Shown: positions 32,506 to 41,079 of the stretch, in pieces | How positions within the stretch are numbered: the first letter of the stretch is position 1 | Layout: the number at the start of each line of letters is the position of its first letter | DNA from: UBA4744 sp963717135 | GTDB lineage: Bacteria; Actinomycetota; Acidimicrobiia; Spongiisociales; UBA4744 | Direction of reading: 5' to 3' | Assembly (NCBI GenBank): GCA_963717135.1 | Contig: CAVQVN010000003.1 | Span: 124,001 to 188,000, forward strand | DNA: 64,000 bases | The notes under the pieces: model-generated | What the model was told of the DNA's origin: nothing | The model's input: the letters and a program-made list of their open reading frames with translations, nothing else | The model's database searches: none | Position numbers and translations under genes: made by a program

Positions 32506-33680
32506 TCGTGGGTCCACTCGAAGTGCCCCCCGTCTGTATACCGCCAGCCGGCCCCCCAGGCGAAGCCCCAATCCCGGAAGATCTCGCCGATCCGTTCATC
32601 CATGCCCACCTGCCCGCCGTAGGGATTGTCGCTCGGGTTGATGTCGATGGCGATGCCCCAGGTGTGCCGGGAGATGGCCCCACCTTTGTCTCCCCCGCGG
32701 ATGAGCCGGGGGTTGTAACACCCACCGGCGATCTGGAAGTCGTGATAATCGATAATCCAGGCGAGGCCCTCGGCTTCGATCTCCGCCAGCGCTCCCTCCA
32801 GCAACGGCACCACGTCTTTGTGACATCGGAACGGTCCGAGGTGGGGAAGGTCGACATCGATGATGTTGGCTTCGCGCCACTCCCGATCGACGATGATGCT
32901 GTCCCCACGGGCAGGCCGGTAGGCAAACTCGCCAAAGCGTTCCTTGATGAGAGCCGCGGGCAGTACCGCGTCTGGATCATCGGGATCGAATTGAGTGTCG
33001 ATGAACAACACAGCCTCGGGAAGCTTCGACCACATAGTGAGGAGCAGCTCGTCTTCGGGGCCATGGTCCCAAATGGCGACAAACGAGGGCCTGACAAACC
33101 CGATTCCGGCGGCCGTCCGAACATCCAGCGCAAGCTCCGCCCAACCGATCAACTCGTCGGCGACCACGGCGCCTACTTCGAACTCATAGGAACCGCCGTC
33201 CCACCCGACCAGGGTCACCTGATCGCCGACGGCCGCCCCTCGCAAGCGGGCGGAGGTAGCACCGAATACCAAATCACCATCACCCAGAGTTTCGGCGATG
33301 TCGTCTCCGAGAAGCGGAGCCGCCCGACCGGCATCCACCGCGGCGGTCGACATGGGGTAGAAGTAGCCCGACGGAGCTTCCTGGACGATCCCGCCGCCTC
33401 TTTGTACGGAAACCAGCCGGAGGGTCCCTCGATGGAAGGTGGCCCACCGAGCGCCAAAACGTTCGGCGGCCGCAGTTATTACGGCCTCCACCTGGGTAGT
33501 CAGCCCGCCAATCTCTCCAATCGTCAACACCCGGGTGTCGGCGGGGCCCACCGAGGACACGGGCCGGGAGCCCGAAAAGGCCATGACTAGAAGCGCCAAA
33601 CCGAACACCAGCCCGGTCCGGCGCAGCAGAACATGACGACGCCCGGCCCCGGATATCACACGGGGAGTCGAGAGAATCAC
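32493..33680 (-). CDS. M15-family (VanY/DacA-like) extracytoplasmic peptidase
   Basis: 395 residues. A signal anchor (RTGLVFGLALLVMAFSG, residues about 21-38) precedes a long N-terminal region without motif, then the peptidase: NPRLIRGGDKGGAISRHTWG, AIDINPSDNPYGG, and WGAGWRYTDGGHFEW. The His, Asp and His of SRHxxGxAxDIN...GGHFEW are the zinc ligands of M15 D-Ala-D-Ala carboxypeptidase-like enzymes acting on peptidoglycan. Starts with GTG. The upstream rhodanese gene is divergent. The 9-bp hairpin at its 3' end includes the stop codon. Confidence 0.87.
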   Translation of the reverse strand: MILSTPRVISGAGRRHVLLRRTGLVFGLALLVMAFSGSRPVSSVGPADTRVLTIGEIGGLTTQVEAVITAAAERFGARWATFHRGTLRLVSVQRGGGIVQEAPSGYFYPMSTAAVDAGRAAPLLGDDIAETLGDGDLVFGATSARLRGAAVGDQVTLVGWDGGSYEFEVGAVVADELIGWAELALDVRTAAGIGFVRPSFVAIWDHGPEDELLLTMWSKLPEAVLFIDTQFDPDDPDAVLPAALIKERFGEFAYRPARGDSIIVDREWREANIIDVDLPHLGPFRCHKDVVPLLEGALAEIEAEGLAWIIDYHDFQIAGGCYNPRLIRGGDKGGAISRHTWGIAIDINPSDNPYGGQVGMDERIGEIFRDWGFAWGAGWRYTDGGHFEWTHEPEA

Positions 33681-33783
33681 ATCAAAAGGTTACCGGCGGA
33701 TCGGCCTCGATGGCGACAACTTGCCGAGGGGTCCGAGATGGATCGGGTCGGACACCGCCCAACCCGGCACTATCGTTCGGCCC

Positions 33784-34128
33784 ATGACAGACCTCTTCAC
33801 AGGAGTCCCCGAAGTGGACGCCCGGCAAGCAACGGACCTAATCAGCGGCGGCGCCCTGATGGTCGACATTCGCGAGGCAGACGAGTGGGAAGAGGTCCGC
33901 ATCCCCGGAGCGGAGTTCCACCCCCTCTCGGAGATCAACGACTGGTACGAAGCCTTGCCGCGCGACCGAACGATCATCTTGCAGTGCCGGTCCGGCAACC
34001 GCTCGGCCATGGCCACGTCCGCTTTGATCCGCCAGGCCGGAATGGACAATGTGGTCAACCTGGCGGGTGGCATCATTGCCTGGCATCAGGCCGGGCTGCC
34101 GATCGATCTGGAACCGCTGCCTCACTAG
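33784..34128 (+). CDS. Single-domain rhodanese
   Basis: 114 residues, cytoplasmic (no signal). DARQATDLISGGALMVDIRE and the active loop IILQCRSGNRSAMATSALIR with Cys in CRSGNRS are typical of single-domain sulfurtransferases of the YgaP/GlpE group. VNLAGGIIAWHQAGLPID ends the fold. It may move sulfane sulfur between cysteine desulfurases and acceptors. It is separated by 72 nt from the pseudopilin operon and is probably independent. Confidence 0.9.
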   Translation: MTDLFTGVPEVDARQATDLISGGALMVDIREADEWEEVRIPGAEFHPLSEINDWYEALPRDRTIILQCRSGNRSAMATSALIRQAGMDNVVNLAGGIIAWHQAGLPIDLEPLPH

Positions 34129-34199
34129 TCCGTATGGGCTGAGCACAACCCTCCCAAGACTCATTTCAGTACCGACCCGGTCGAGCCGATATACACAAC

Positions 34200-36125
34200 A
34201 TGATTGGCAAGCGGGTAGCCGCGCGGTTGAGAGGCGAGAGCGGATTCACCATCGTTGAATCGGTGATCGCCCTCGGCATCGTGTTCGCCCTGGTCGTTGC
34301 GCTCCTCCGTACCATGGACAGCGGCACCCGGGTCGTGATCGAGACCAAACGGCAAGCCGCGGCGACGGCATTCGCCTCCGAACTCCTCGAGCGAGCCCGC
34401 TCGCTCGAGTGGGACCACATCGGTCTGACCGCTCTAGCCAACGGCACAACTTGTCCCGATCAGGTTGGTTGCGCAACGTTCAGTGATCCGGTTACCGGGG
34501 AATTCGGGACCGACCTGAACATCAATCTGCTGACCGGCAACTGGCAGTTCGGAGGCGAAGAGATCGTCTTCGTCAACGGCGCGACCTTTGACCCATTCCT
34601 ATCTTTTCACGACCAGCAAACTCGCGACAACACCCCGTTCGACCGGTACCTCTTCGTCACTTCGGTGCGGTCCGACCCGGCCGACCCGGCCACCGAGAGA
34701 TTCCGGCGGATAACTGCGGTGGTCGAGTGGGCGACCGCAACAGGCATACGGCACGACGTCCGGATCTCAACCCTGATGTCGCCATTCACCGAGCCGTCCC
34801 AACCCCTGATTCATGGCGAGGTCACACTGGACGGGGGATACCTTTCGTTGAGCGGCGACGTCGATGGAAGCCTGGCATGGCTGGGTAGCGGAAGAGGACT
34901 GTTCGAGACCAACGTCGTCTTTGCAGATGGTTTCGCTTCGGCCACCAGCGACTACGTCTCGGCCGAGATCGTCAGAAGTGCGGCCACCTCTGGTGATGTC
35001 AAGTACGCCGGTCCGGATGGACTGTTCGACACGGTGGACGATGTGGTCATCAGTCCGAGTCCGGTGGACGCCTCGCGCACGGCCGACGATGATGCCGTCT
35101 CGGTAGCCCCGCTCGACGACCCGAATGCGATCCTGACAACTCTTCCGCCTGCCTTCCAGATCACAGGCGCATATCCCAACGATTTCACCGTTGCCGACCT
35201 CACCAATCTGCTGGCGCTAGAGCCGACCGAATACTGGGCGGAACTGTGGACCGAATACAACCCGACGGCCCTCGACCCGAAAGTGGACGGCTTGCCGTAT
35301 GTGGCCTTCGGCCTGACGTCGGCCGACCGCACCAACGCCGGCTTCATCGAGTACGCCGACCCGGTAGTGCGGACCATGTATGAAGCCAGTCTGGGCGACA
35401 CGCTGGATGCGCCGTTTTACGAGTTCGCGTTCTTTGCCCGGGGCCATGATTCGATCGGTCCGGCTCTGGACTTCGCCGCCAATGTCGACCGCTATAACTC
35501 TCCCGCCACCGGGGAACGGGAAGTGCGGATCGATTACAGCTGGGCGGGGGAGCCCATATATCTGTTTGCCGATTCGGTCGGTCCCCTCGAAGACAACAAA
35601 TTCAAAGGCTGGATCATCATCGAGACGCCCCAGATCTACGGCACCGACCTGGCCGCCGGCCAGTCGGCCGCCCGACCACCCAATCTGTCAACCACCGGCA
35701 ACGTGCAAATCCGGCTTTGGAACCCATCCACGCGTAAATACGACGTGCTCTACTCGGGATTCGGACCCGTCGGCAGCTGCTCGGCATTGCCGGCTGCCGA
35801 TGTGGTCACTGTCGATGACGGATCCGGCGGGCCGGTCACGTGGGATATCACCCCGAGTGGCGATCCCCAATTGCACTACGAGATTCAGGGGTCGATTTTG
35901 GTCCGGACCCCCTGCCGGGAATACACAGAAGACCTTTTCGCGGATGTCTCCGAGGCGCGGGTACAGGCGACCGGCATGGTGACCGGCACCATAGGGTTAC
36001 GGATCGTAGATGCTGTCATGGATGCAATTCCGACCGTGGACGGGAAGCTCTTCGACGTCGAGATCCGGTTCGATCTCGGCGGAGTTGGCGTCACCGCGCT
36101 GTACTTCGACCCGGAGGCAAACTGA
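34200..36125 (+). CDS. Large pseudopilin-type protein (PilV-like N-terminus)
   Basis: 641 residues. RGESGFTIVESVIALGIVFA holds the prepilin peptidase site (Gly before Phe) and the conserved Glu at +5, followed by a hydrophobic helix: a class III/type IV prepilin signal. The rest is a large extracytoplasmic region with beta-rich, Asp/Thr-rich sequence and Cys pairs (TCPDQVGC), far longer than ordinary minor pilins (about 150-200 residues). It is the first of three overlapping genes (TGATG at 36123-36127) of one surface appendage or secretion system. Confidence 0.85.
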   Translation: MIGKRVAARLRGESGFTIVESVIALGIVFALVVALLRTMDSGTRVVIETKRQAAATAFASELLERARSLEWDHIGLTALANGTTCPDQVGCATFSDPVTGEFGTDLNINLLTGNWQFGGEEIVFVNGATFDPFLSFHDQQTRDNTPFDRYLFVTSVRSDPADPATERFRRITAVVEWATATGIRHDVRISTLMSPFTEPSQPLIHGEVTLDGGYLSLSGDVDGSLAWLGSGRGLFETNVVFADGFASATSDYVSAEIVRSAATSGDVKYAGPDGLFDTVDDVVISPSPVDASRTADDDAVSVAPLDDPNAILTTLPPAFQITGAYPNDFTVADLTNLLALEPTEYWAELWTEYNPTALDPKVDGLPYVAFGLTSADRTNAGFIEYADPVVRTMYEASLGDTLDAPFYEFAFFARGHDSIGPALDFAANVDRYNSPATGEREVRIDYSWAGEPIYLFADSVGPLEDNKFKGWIIIETPQIYGTDLAAGQSAARPPNLSTTGNVQIRLWNPSTRKYDVLYSGFGPVGSCSALPAADVVTVDDGSGGPVTWDITPSGDPQLHYEIQGSILVRTPCREYTEDLFADVSEARVQATGMVTGTIGLRIVDAVMDAIPTVDGKLFDVEIRFDLGGVGVTALYFDPEAN

Positions 36126-36772
36126 TGCGGCGCCTCAACCGAGAAGATGGCGGTCTGTCGCTGGCGGAAATGATGGTGGCCATGATGTTGATGTCCATCG
36201 TGGCAGCCGTCTTTCTGGGTCTGCTCCGCACTACCATGTTCGCCACCAGAGATCTCGAGGGAACTGCTCGCTCCAACGATGGTGCCAGGCTGGCTATTCA
36301 GCAACTGGATCGCGACTTCCGAAGCGCCGAACGTATCTGCGAGCCGTTGCCCGGTACCACTTCAGATCGTCTCGAATTCCGTACTCGTGCCTACACGGCG
36401 ACCACCACCGCGGTGGGATATCACGACCTCATCTACGAGCTCCGCGACCCCGACGGCGACGGCAATTCCACTGATCTGCAACGATCGGCAGATGGAGGCA
36501 CTTCCTGGAGCACTGTGATCAGCGGCGTACGGAACGAGACATTCGTCGACGACGACTACAACCTGGCTGAGGGACGCTCTCTGGGCACGCCCGGCGTGCC
36601 GATCTTCACCAGTCAGGGAGGGGTGGCGTCCGCACTTCCCTCGCAGGGCAAGGTCATCACGGTCCGACTCTGGGTCGACATCAATCCAAACGACCGCATT
36701 GCGCCTCGCCTGGGAACCACTGAGATCTCCGGCCGCAATATCTGGACTCCCAACTCGGCGAATTGCCCATGA
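36125..36772 (+). CDS. PilW-like minor pseudopilin
   Basis: 215 residues. NREDGGLSLAEMMVAMMLMS is a prepilin N-terminus (Gly at -1, Leu rather than Phe at +1, Glu at +5) with a hydrophobic helix after it; DFRSAERIC and DLIYELRDPDGDGNSTDL are characteristic of PilW/GspJ-like proteins. Its ATG overlaps the previous stop by one base and its TGA overlaps the next ATG, so the three genes are translationally coupled. Confidence 0.85.
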   Translation: MRRLNREDGGLSLAEMMVAMMLMSIVAAVFLGLLRTTMFATRDLEGTARSNDGARLAIQQLDRDFRSAERICEPLPGTTSDRLEFRTRAYTATTTAVGYHDLIYELRDPDGDGNSTDLQRSADGGTSWSTVISGVRNETFVDDDYNLAEGRSLGTPGVPIFTSQGGVASALPSQGKVITVRLWVDINPNDRIAPRLGTTEISGRNIWTPNSANCP

Positions 36773-38331
36773 GCAGCTCTACTCCGCTCCAGAAACGACG
36801 CTCCTCAGCCGATAGGTATTACATGAGAGGCTTACCCGGCAGGCTGATGCATCAAGATGACGGCATGGGTATTGCGGCTGCCCTGGCCGTCGCCGTTGTC
36901 ATCTTCATCCTGGGAGCCACCTGGTACTCGGTCTCCGTCCACGAACTCGAGGAGGTCGGCTACGACCGCCACTTGACAACAGCCGTCAATGTTGCAGAGG
37001 CCGGCGCTCGCGAAGCGATGTACTTGCTGGCCTCCAACGATGGGGGGTTTCGGGACGCCGCGGATGGCGGCCAGGCCACGACCGGTGTCTCCGGTACTAC
37101 ATGTGTCCTCAATACCCTCGAAACGGTGGTCGACGGTGCCACCGAGGTTCAGGGGGAGTACTGGGTCCGGGCCACTCCCTTACCCGCAACCCGCCAATAC
37201 CTGATCGAGTCGTGGGGTTGGGCGCCGGGCCACCTCGCCCAGCAGGCGGTCTCCAAGAAAGTAGTGATTCAAGTCGAACTGATTCCCGTCGGTGGGGGCT
37301 TCTACTACGCGCTATTCGCGGCCGATGGTGGACTGACGGCCGGCAATCGAAAAGAGATCTACGGGGACGCCTACTCGGGCGATAACCTGGCAATCGGCAA
37401 CTTCACGCGAGTCTTCGCCAACGACGGCGGCGGCCCCGGCACCGGGCAGATGTTCGTCTACCGGGACTTGCTGATAAGCAGTGGTGCCAACGTTGACATT
37501 TCCGGCGAGGTGAAAGTCAACGGATTCGTCGTTGACAACAAGGGCAGTGCTTTCGGGACGGCAGGCAACGACCTCATCATCCTCAACGACACAACCCTGT
37601 CACCGCTCACCAAGTCGACGTTCAAGAAGAACAAGGCCTCGGTCGGTAGCAACCTCCAGGTGCAAGGCCCCTCATCAAGCGTGACGGACCCGCCATCGGC
37701 CGCCGGGTACATTTGGAATGCCGCCGGCATTCCCCCTGTCCCGCAGATCCAACTGCCTTCGTTTGCGTGGGTATCGGGAGCCTACGCCGCCAAGGGTCTG
37801 ACCGAATACACCTACAACACCTGGGCGGAGTTCGATACCTGGTACACCGCCAACGACTCGGCCCTCACCGGGGCGCACTACGTGAAGGACACCGGTTTCT
37901 ACACCCTCGACATGGGCGGAGCCACTCTCGACAGCGATTTCGTGCTGGCCTTCAAGGGTGACCTGGAACTGCGCGGCACACCCAGTGGCGTGTCCGACCC
38001 GGCACTGGCACCAGTCACCGTGGTCATCGCCGGAGTCGACTCGACCAGTGACGTAACCCTCGCCAATAGTTCCAATTCCATAGACGGGCAGGTCCACCAC
38101 CTCATATATGCAGGCGGGGAATTCGGGGCCAGCCAGCAAACCACTATCTACGGAGCGATGTACGGAGACAAAGACGTCTCAAGCAACCGCCTGGAGATCC
38201 ATTTCCGGCCGCCCAGCGACGCATCCATCTCCGGCTTCACATTCGATCCGGCGTTGGCCGACAGCTTCCTGCCGCGGCCGGGAATCTGGCGGGAGATTCC
38301 TCCGGATGCCCTCGGGTGCACACTGCCCTAG
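36769..38331 (+). CDS. PilX-like pilus assembly protein with large C-terminal domain
   Basis: 520 residues. A short basic N-terminus then MGIAAALAVAVVIFILGATW, a membrane helix, and VAEAGAREAMYLLASNDGGF, a pattern seen in PilX-like proteins. The C-terminal 330 residues (FYYALFAADGGLTAGNRKEI, IYGDAYSGDNLAIGN, IYGAMYGDKDVSSNRLEIHF) look like a right-handed beta-solenoid with repeated turns. Probably a tip or minor component of the same appendage as the two preceding genes. No pilus ATPase, platform or peptidase gene is in the window. Confidence 0.75.
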   Translation: MSSSTPLQKRRSSADRYYMRGLPGRLMHQDDGMGIAAALAVAVVIFILGATWYSVSVHELEEVGYDRHLTTAVNVAEAGAREAMYLLASNDGGFRDAADGGQATTGVSGTTCVLNTLETVVDGATEVQGEYWVRATPLPATRQYLIESWGWAPGHLAQQAVSKKVVIQVELIPVGGGFYYALFAADGGLTAGNRKEIYGDAYSGDNLAIGNFTRVFANDGGGPGTGQMFVYRDLLISSGANVDISGEVKVNGFVVDNKGSAFGTAGNDLIILNDTTLSPLTKSTFKKNKASVGSNLQVQGPSSSVTDPPSAAGYIWNAAGIPPVPQIQLPSFAWVSGAYAAKGLTEYTYNTWAEFDTWYTANDSALTGAHYVKDTGFYTLDMGGATLDSDFVLAFKGDLELRGTPSGVSDPALAPVTVVIAGVDSTSDVTLANSSNSIDGQVHHLIYAGGEFGASQQTTIYGAMYGDKDVSSNRLEIHFRPPSDASISGFTFDPALADSFLPRPGIWREIPPDALGCTLP

Positions 38332-38347
38332 ACCGGCTCGCTACTGC

Positions 38348-38411
38348 TGCGGCTCACAACGTTTACTTGGGTTGGGGCAGCCGCATGGGTGTTCACTCTC
38401 CCTCTCCTTGG
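38348..38411. repeat. 64-nt dispersed repeat, first copy
   Basis: Shares CTCACAACGTTTAC-(C/T)TGG-(A/G)TTGGGGCAGCCGCAT and a downstream CCTTGG with 55593-55656. Flanking GCGGCT/AGCCGC pair as a stem. The end of the methyltransferase gene (last six codons) lies inside it. Confidence 0.75.
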
Positions 38412-39613
38412 AACTCCGCCACGGTCTCGACATGGAAGGTTTGGGGAAAGAGATCGACCGGGGTGGCCTTCACCAACCGGTAGCCCTTCTCCCCAAGAAG
38501 TCGGGTGTCGCGAGCCAGACTGGCCGGATCGCAAGACACGTAGGCGATGCTCCGGGGCCGTCCGGCGGTAAGGACCGAAATTGCCGCTTCCCCCAGGCCG
38601 CTACGGGGAGGATCACATACGGCCACATTCCACCTGCCGGGCACCACCACCTCCTCGAATCGACTTCGCACGACGTCGGCATCGATCACACCTGCTTCGC
38701 GCAGGTTGTGCCGGAGATCGGCGGCGGCCACCGCGTCCGACTCGATCGCGATCACTCGCCCCGCCGACCGCCCGACGGTGGCGGCAAACAAGCCGACGCC
38801 GGCAAAGGCGTCGAGCAACGTGTCGGTGGGCCCCGGCCGGAGAGCCTCGCGTACCATCCCGACCAGCGCTTCGGCACCGGCCGTGTTGACCTGGAAGAAG
38901 GCAGACGCAGTGATCCGAAACTGGACCCCGGCCACCTCCTCGTGAATCCGGGGAGGCCCGATTACGGGCTCGAATCTCCTCCCGGCCAGGCGAACTACCG
39001 GGACACCCCACGCGGCAGCCTGCTCGGGCACCGTCCCGCGGATCAGGACGGCACGTTGTCCGGTTCTGGCACCCGTGCGAAGCGTCAGTTCATCAACCCC
39101 GCCCAGCGGCCCGAGACGTTCGTAGAGCTCCTGCAAGCCCGGGACCAGCAGGAGACAGGAGCTGATGGGAACCCGCTCTTTGCTGCGATGGCGGTAGAGG
39201 CCCGGACGGCCGTCCCGCACATGGAAGGTCATGCGGTTGCGGTACTCGAAAGGTTGGCCGGGGGCAACGATGGCGGCGATCTCCGGGTCGTCGACACCAC
39301 CCAGATGCCGAAGCTGTCCCGCCACAATGGCCGACTTCCACTTCAGCTGCTCGGGATACGTCATGTATTGCCATTGACAACCTCCGCACTCGGCAAAGTG
39401 GGGACAGGGTGGATCGACTCTCGCCGGTGCCGGAGTCAGGACTTCCTCGAGGTTGGCCCTGGCCCAGGACCCCTTGTCCCTCACCACCGCCGCTTTGACC
39501 CGTTCGCCCGGCACCGCCCCACCCACGAAGATCGTCTTGCCTTCGTGTCTTCCGACGGCCTCGCCTCCATTAGCCATGTCGTGAAGATCGATCTCTATCG
39601 ACGAGCCCCTCAT
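38393..39613 (-). CDS. TRAM-domain RNA (uracil-C5)-methyltransferase with 4Fe-4S cluster
   Basis: About 406 residues. A TRAM domain (IEIDLHDMANGGEAVGRHEG, GGAVPGERVKAAVV) is followed by Cys ligands CPHFAECGGCQW and a later Cys for a [4Fe-4S] cluster, then the Rossmann methyltransferase: LLDAFAGVGLFAATVG, VCDPPRSGLGEAA and IAYVSCDPASLARDTRLL with the nucleophilic Cys. This is the RlmD/TrmA-type m5U family acting on 23S rRNA or tRNA. ATG 39613 is chosen because it overlaps the stop of the DUF2017 gene (ATGA). Confidence 0.9.
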   Translation of the reverse strand: MRGSSIEIDLHDMANGGEAVGRHEGKTIFVGGAVPGERVKAAVVRDKGSWARANLEEVLTPAPARVDPPCPHFAECGGCQWQYMTYPEQLKWKSAIVAGQLRHLGGVDDPEIAAIVAPGQPFEYRNRMTFHVRDGRPGLYRHRSKERVPISSCLLLVPGLQELYERLGPLGGVDELTLRTGARTGQRAVLIRGTVPEQAAAWGVPVVRLAGRRFEPVIGPPRIHEEVAGVQFRITASAFFQVNTAGAEALVGMVREALRPGPTDTLLDAFAGVGLFAATVGRSAGRVIAIESDAVAAADLRHNLREAGVIDADVVRSRFEEVVVPGRWNVAVCDPPRSGLGEAAISVLTAGRPRSIAYVSCDPASLARDTRLLGEKGYRLVKATPVDLFPQTFHVETVAEFQGEGE

Positions 39614-40080
39614 GTGAGGAATCCTTCGAGGGTCTCGGCCAGCGATTGCTGGAGCCAACCGAGATAGTGGAGCAATGCGATCGATGGATCGTTATCGGAG
39701 AACTGGTCTTCCCATCCGTCCTCGTCGATCCCGAATCGGGAGGCAAGAACCAGCCGGGCATCTCCCAGCACCCGCAACCACGCTTCCGATTCCCCGGGTG
39801 AGAGGATCACTCCCCGCGGAGCCTGCTCGACGGTGAGAGCGAAAGCAGAACGATCGGCCGCCCGGGACTGGGCCATCTCGTCGGCCATCAGCCGGCGGAA
39901 CTCGGCGGAGGCCTCCGCGTCGTCCGGATAGGGAGCCTGGTCCAACCGATCGGCGGCCGGGTCCTCACCAGGAGCGCCGACCGAATCCAGCAAACCGGGG
40001 ATTGTCTCCAACGCGGCACATTCCCAGTGCTCCATGGTCAACTCAATCCCGCCGTCCACCTTCCGAAACGGGCCGGTCAC
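39610..40080 (-). CDS. DUF2017 protein (ClpS neighbour)
   Basis: About 156 residues. VTGPFRKVDGGIELTMEHWE and the C-terminal DNDPSIALLHYLGWLQQSLA fit DUF2017, a family found directly after clpS in actinobacteria. It is mostly helical, with no recognised catalytic residues; a link to ClpS-mediated proteolysis is implied only by the position. The GTG at 40080 overlaps the clpS stop (GTGA) and is preferred over the ATG at 40101, which would overlap clpS by 25 nt. Confidence 0.85.
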   Translation of the reverse strand: MTGPFRKVDGGIELTMEHWECAALETIPGLLDSVGAPGEDPAADRLDQAPYPDDAEASAEFRRLMADEMAQSRAADRSAFALTVEQAPRGVILSPGESEAWLRVLGDARLVLASRFGIDEDGWEDQFSDNDPSIALLHYLGWLQQSLAETLEGFLT

Positions 40081-40358
40081 GCTTGCTCCATCGTCGCCCA
40101 CAGGCCGTAGTGATGAAGGCGAAAACAGTCCATCTCCATTTTCTCCCGCGGCCCGGTGGCCACAATGGCCCGACCCTCATTGTGCACTTGCAGCATCAGG
40201 CGGGTCGCCTTCTCTTTGGGGAATCCAAAGAGCTTCCTGAACACGAACACGACATAAGCCATCAGGTTGACGGGATCGTTCCACACGACGACGTTCCAAG
40301 GACGATCGACAATGATGTCAACCCCGGCGATCTCTTCATGACGGGGGGTGGTGGTCAT
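40077..40358 (-). CDS. clpS: ATP-dependent Clp protease adaptor ClpS
   Basis: 93 residues. WNVVVWNDPVNLMAYVVFVF and KEKATRLMLQVHNEGRAIVA are the N-degron-binding pocket and core helices of ClpS, with the conserved Asn-Asp-Pro and His. It delivers N-end-rule substrates to the ClpC/ClpA ATPase. Overlaps the DUF2017 gene by GTGA. Together with that gene and the RNA methyltransferase it forms a coupled run on the minus strand. Confidence 0.95.
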   Translation of the reverse strand: MTTTPRHEEIAGVDIIVDRPWNVVVWNDPVNLMAYVVFVFRKLFGFPKEKATRLMLQVHNEGRAIVATGPREKMEMDCFRLHHYGLWATMEQA

Positions 40359-40422
40359 GGTGTCACGATACCGGGGTATGACTCACCGGGTTGTGGGCGG
40401 ATGGATGCTCGATGCCCCGAAG

Positions 40423-40644
40423 CTATGCAGGAGATTCCTCGACGCTCCTGGCGCGCGTCCGTTCCTCATTGATCCACGTCTCGAAGTCGCGTCGGGACAC
40501 TCGCCACTCGCGACCGAACTTGACGGCCGGCAGCCGGCCGCTGCGCAACACGCTCGTCACCACAAAAGTGGAGACGTCCATGTACTCACAGATGTCCGCC
40601 ACCGACAGCCATTCCTTGGCGATGTTGACTTCGATCCATTCCAT
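40423..40644 (-). CDS. BldC/excisionase-like MerR-type HTH protein
   Basis: About 73 residues from ATG 40644. WLSVADICEYMDVSTFVVTS and LPAVKFGREWRVSRRDFETW are the helix-turn-helix and wing of the excisionase/BldC family, small DNA-binding proteins without effector domain. Relatives control development or mobile elements; nothing mobile is adjacent here. An in-frame ATG 12 codons upstream is less likely because the added residues do not fit the family. Confidence 0.82.
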   Translation of the reverse strand: MEWIEVNIAKEWLSVADICEYMDVSTFVVTSVLRSGRLPAVKFGREWRVSRRDFETWINEERTRARSVEESPA

Positions 40645-40779
40645 TGCCAACAGGCTATGAGATTCGGCCCGATTCGGCAAGAGGGCACCAGGACGCGAAA
40701 CAAATCCGACCAGATTGGTTGTCCAAATCCCCTGGTGTAGTTATCGTTAGTTTACATTGTTCAACATTTCGGAGGTCGC

Positions 40780-41079
40780 ATGGATCCGCTCCGACATCCC
40801 GACCTGATCGACATATCGAGGCGGCTTCGGCTCCAACTGAGCCAGGTGCTGGAGGCCGAACAGGAGGCTGCCGCCATCACGCTGAGACGGCGCAGCACCA
40901 TCCGTGACCGGCTGCTGGACGCCGAAGACCGGGCCGAAGTCGTCCGGGTGACTTGCACCGACGGGGCCGGCAGAACCGGCGAAGTTGGTGCCGTCGGAAT
41001 CGACCACGTAATGCTGAACATGGACGGGATTTCCGCGTATGTCGCCATTTCGCACATAGTCGCAGTCGAGGTTGCCTAG
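40780..41079 (+). CDS. Small protein coupled to the CpaE-like ATPase, function unknown
   Basis: 99 residues, preceded by CGGAGG. A helical N-terminal half (LIDISRRLRLQLSQVLEAEQ) ends in Arg-rich RRRSTIRDRLLDAEDRAEVV and is followed by a beta-rich half (VTCTDGAGRTGEVGAVGIDH, then AYVAISHIVAVEVA), an arrangement of a coiled coil and a small barrel. No known motif. Its TAG overlaps the GTG of the ATPase gene (41077-41081), so the two work together. Confidence 0.72.
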   Translation: MDPLRHPDLIDISRRLRLQLSQVLEAEQEAAAITLRRRSTIRDRLLDAEDRAEVVRVTCTDGAGRTGEVGAVGIDHVMLNMDGISAYVAISHIVAVEVA

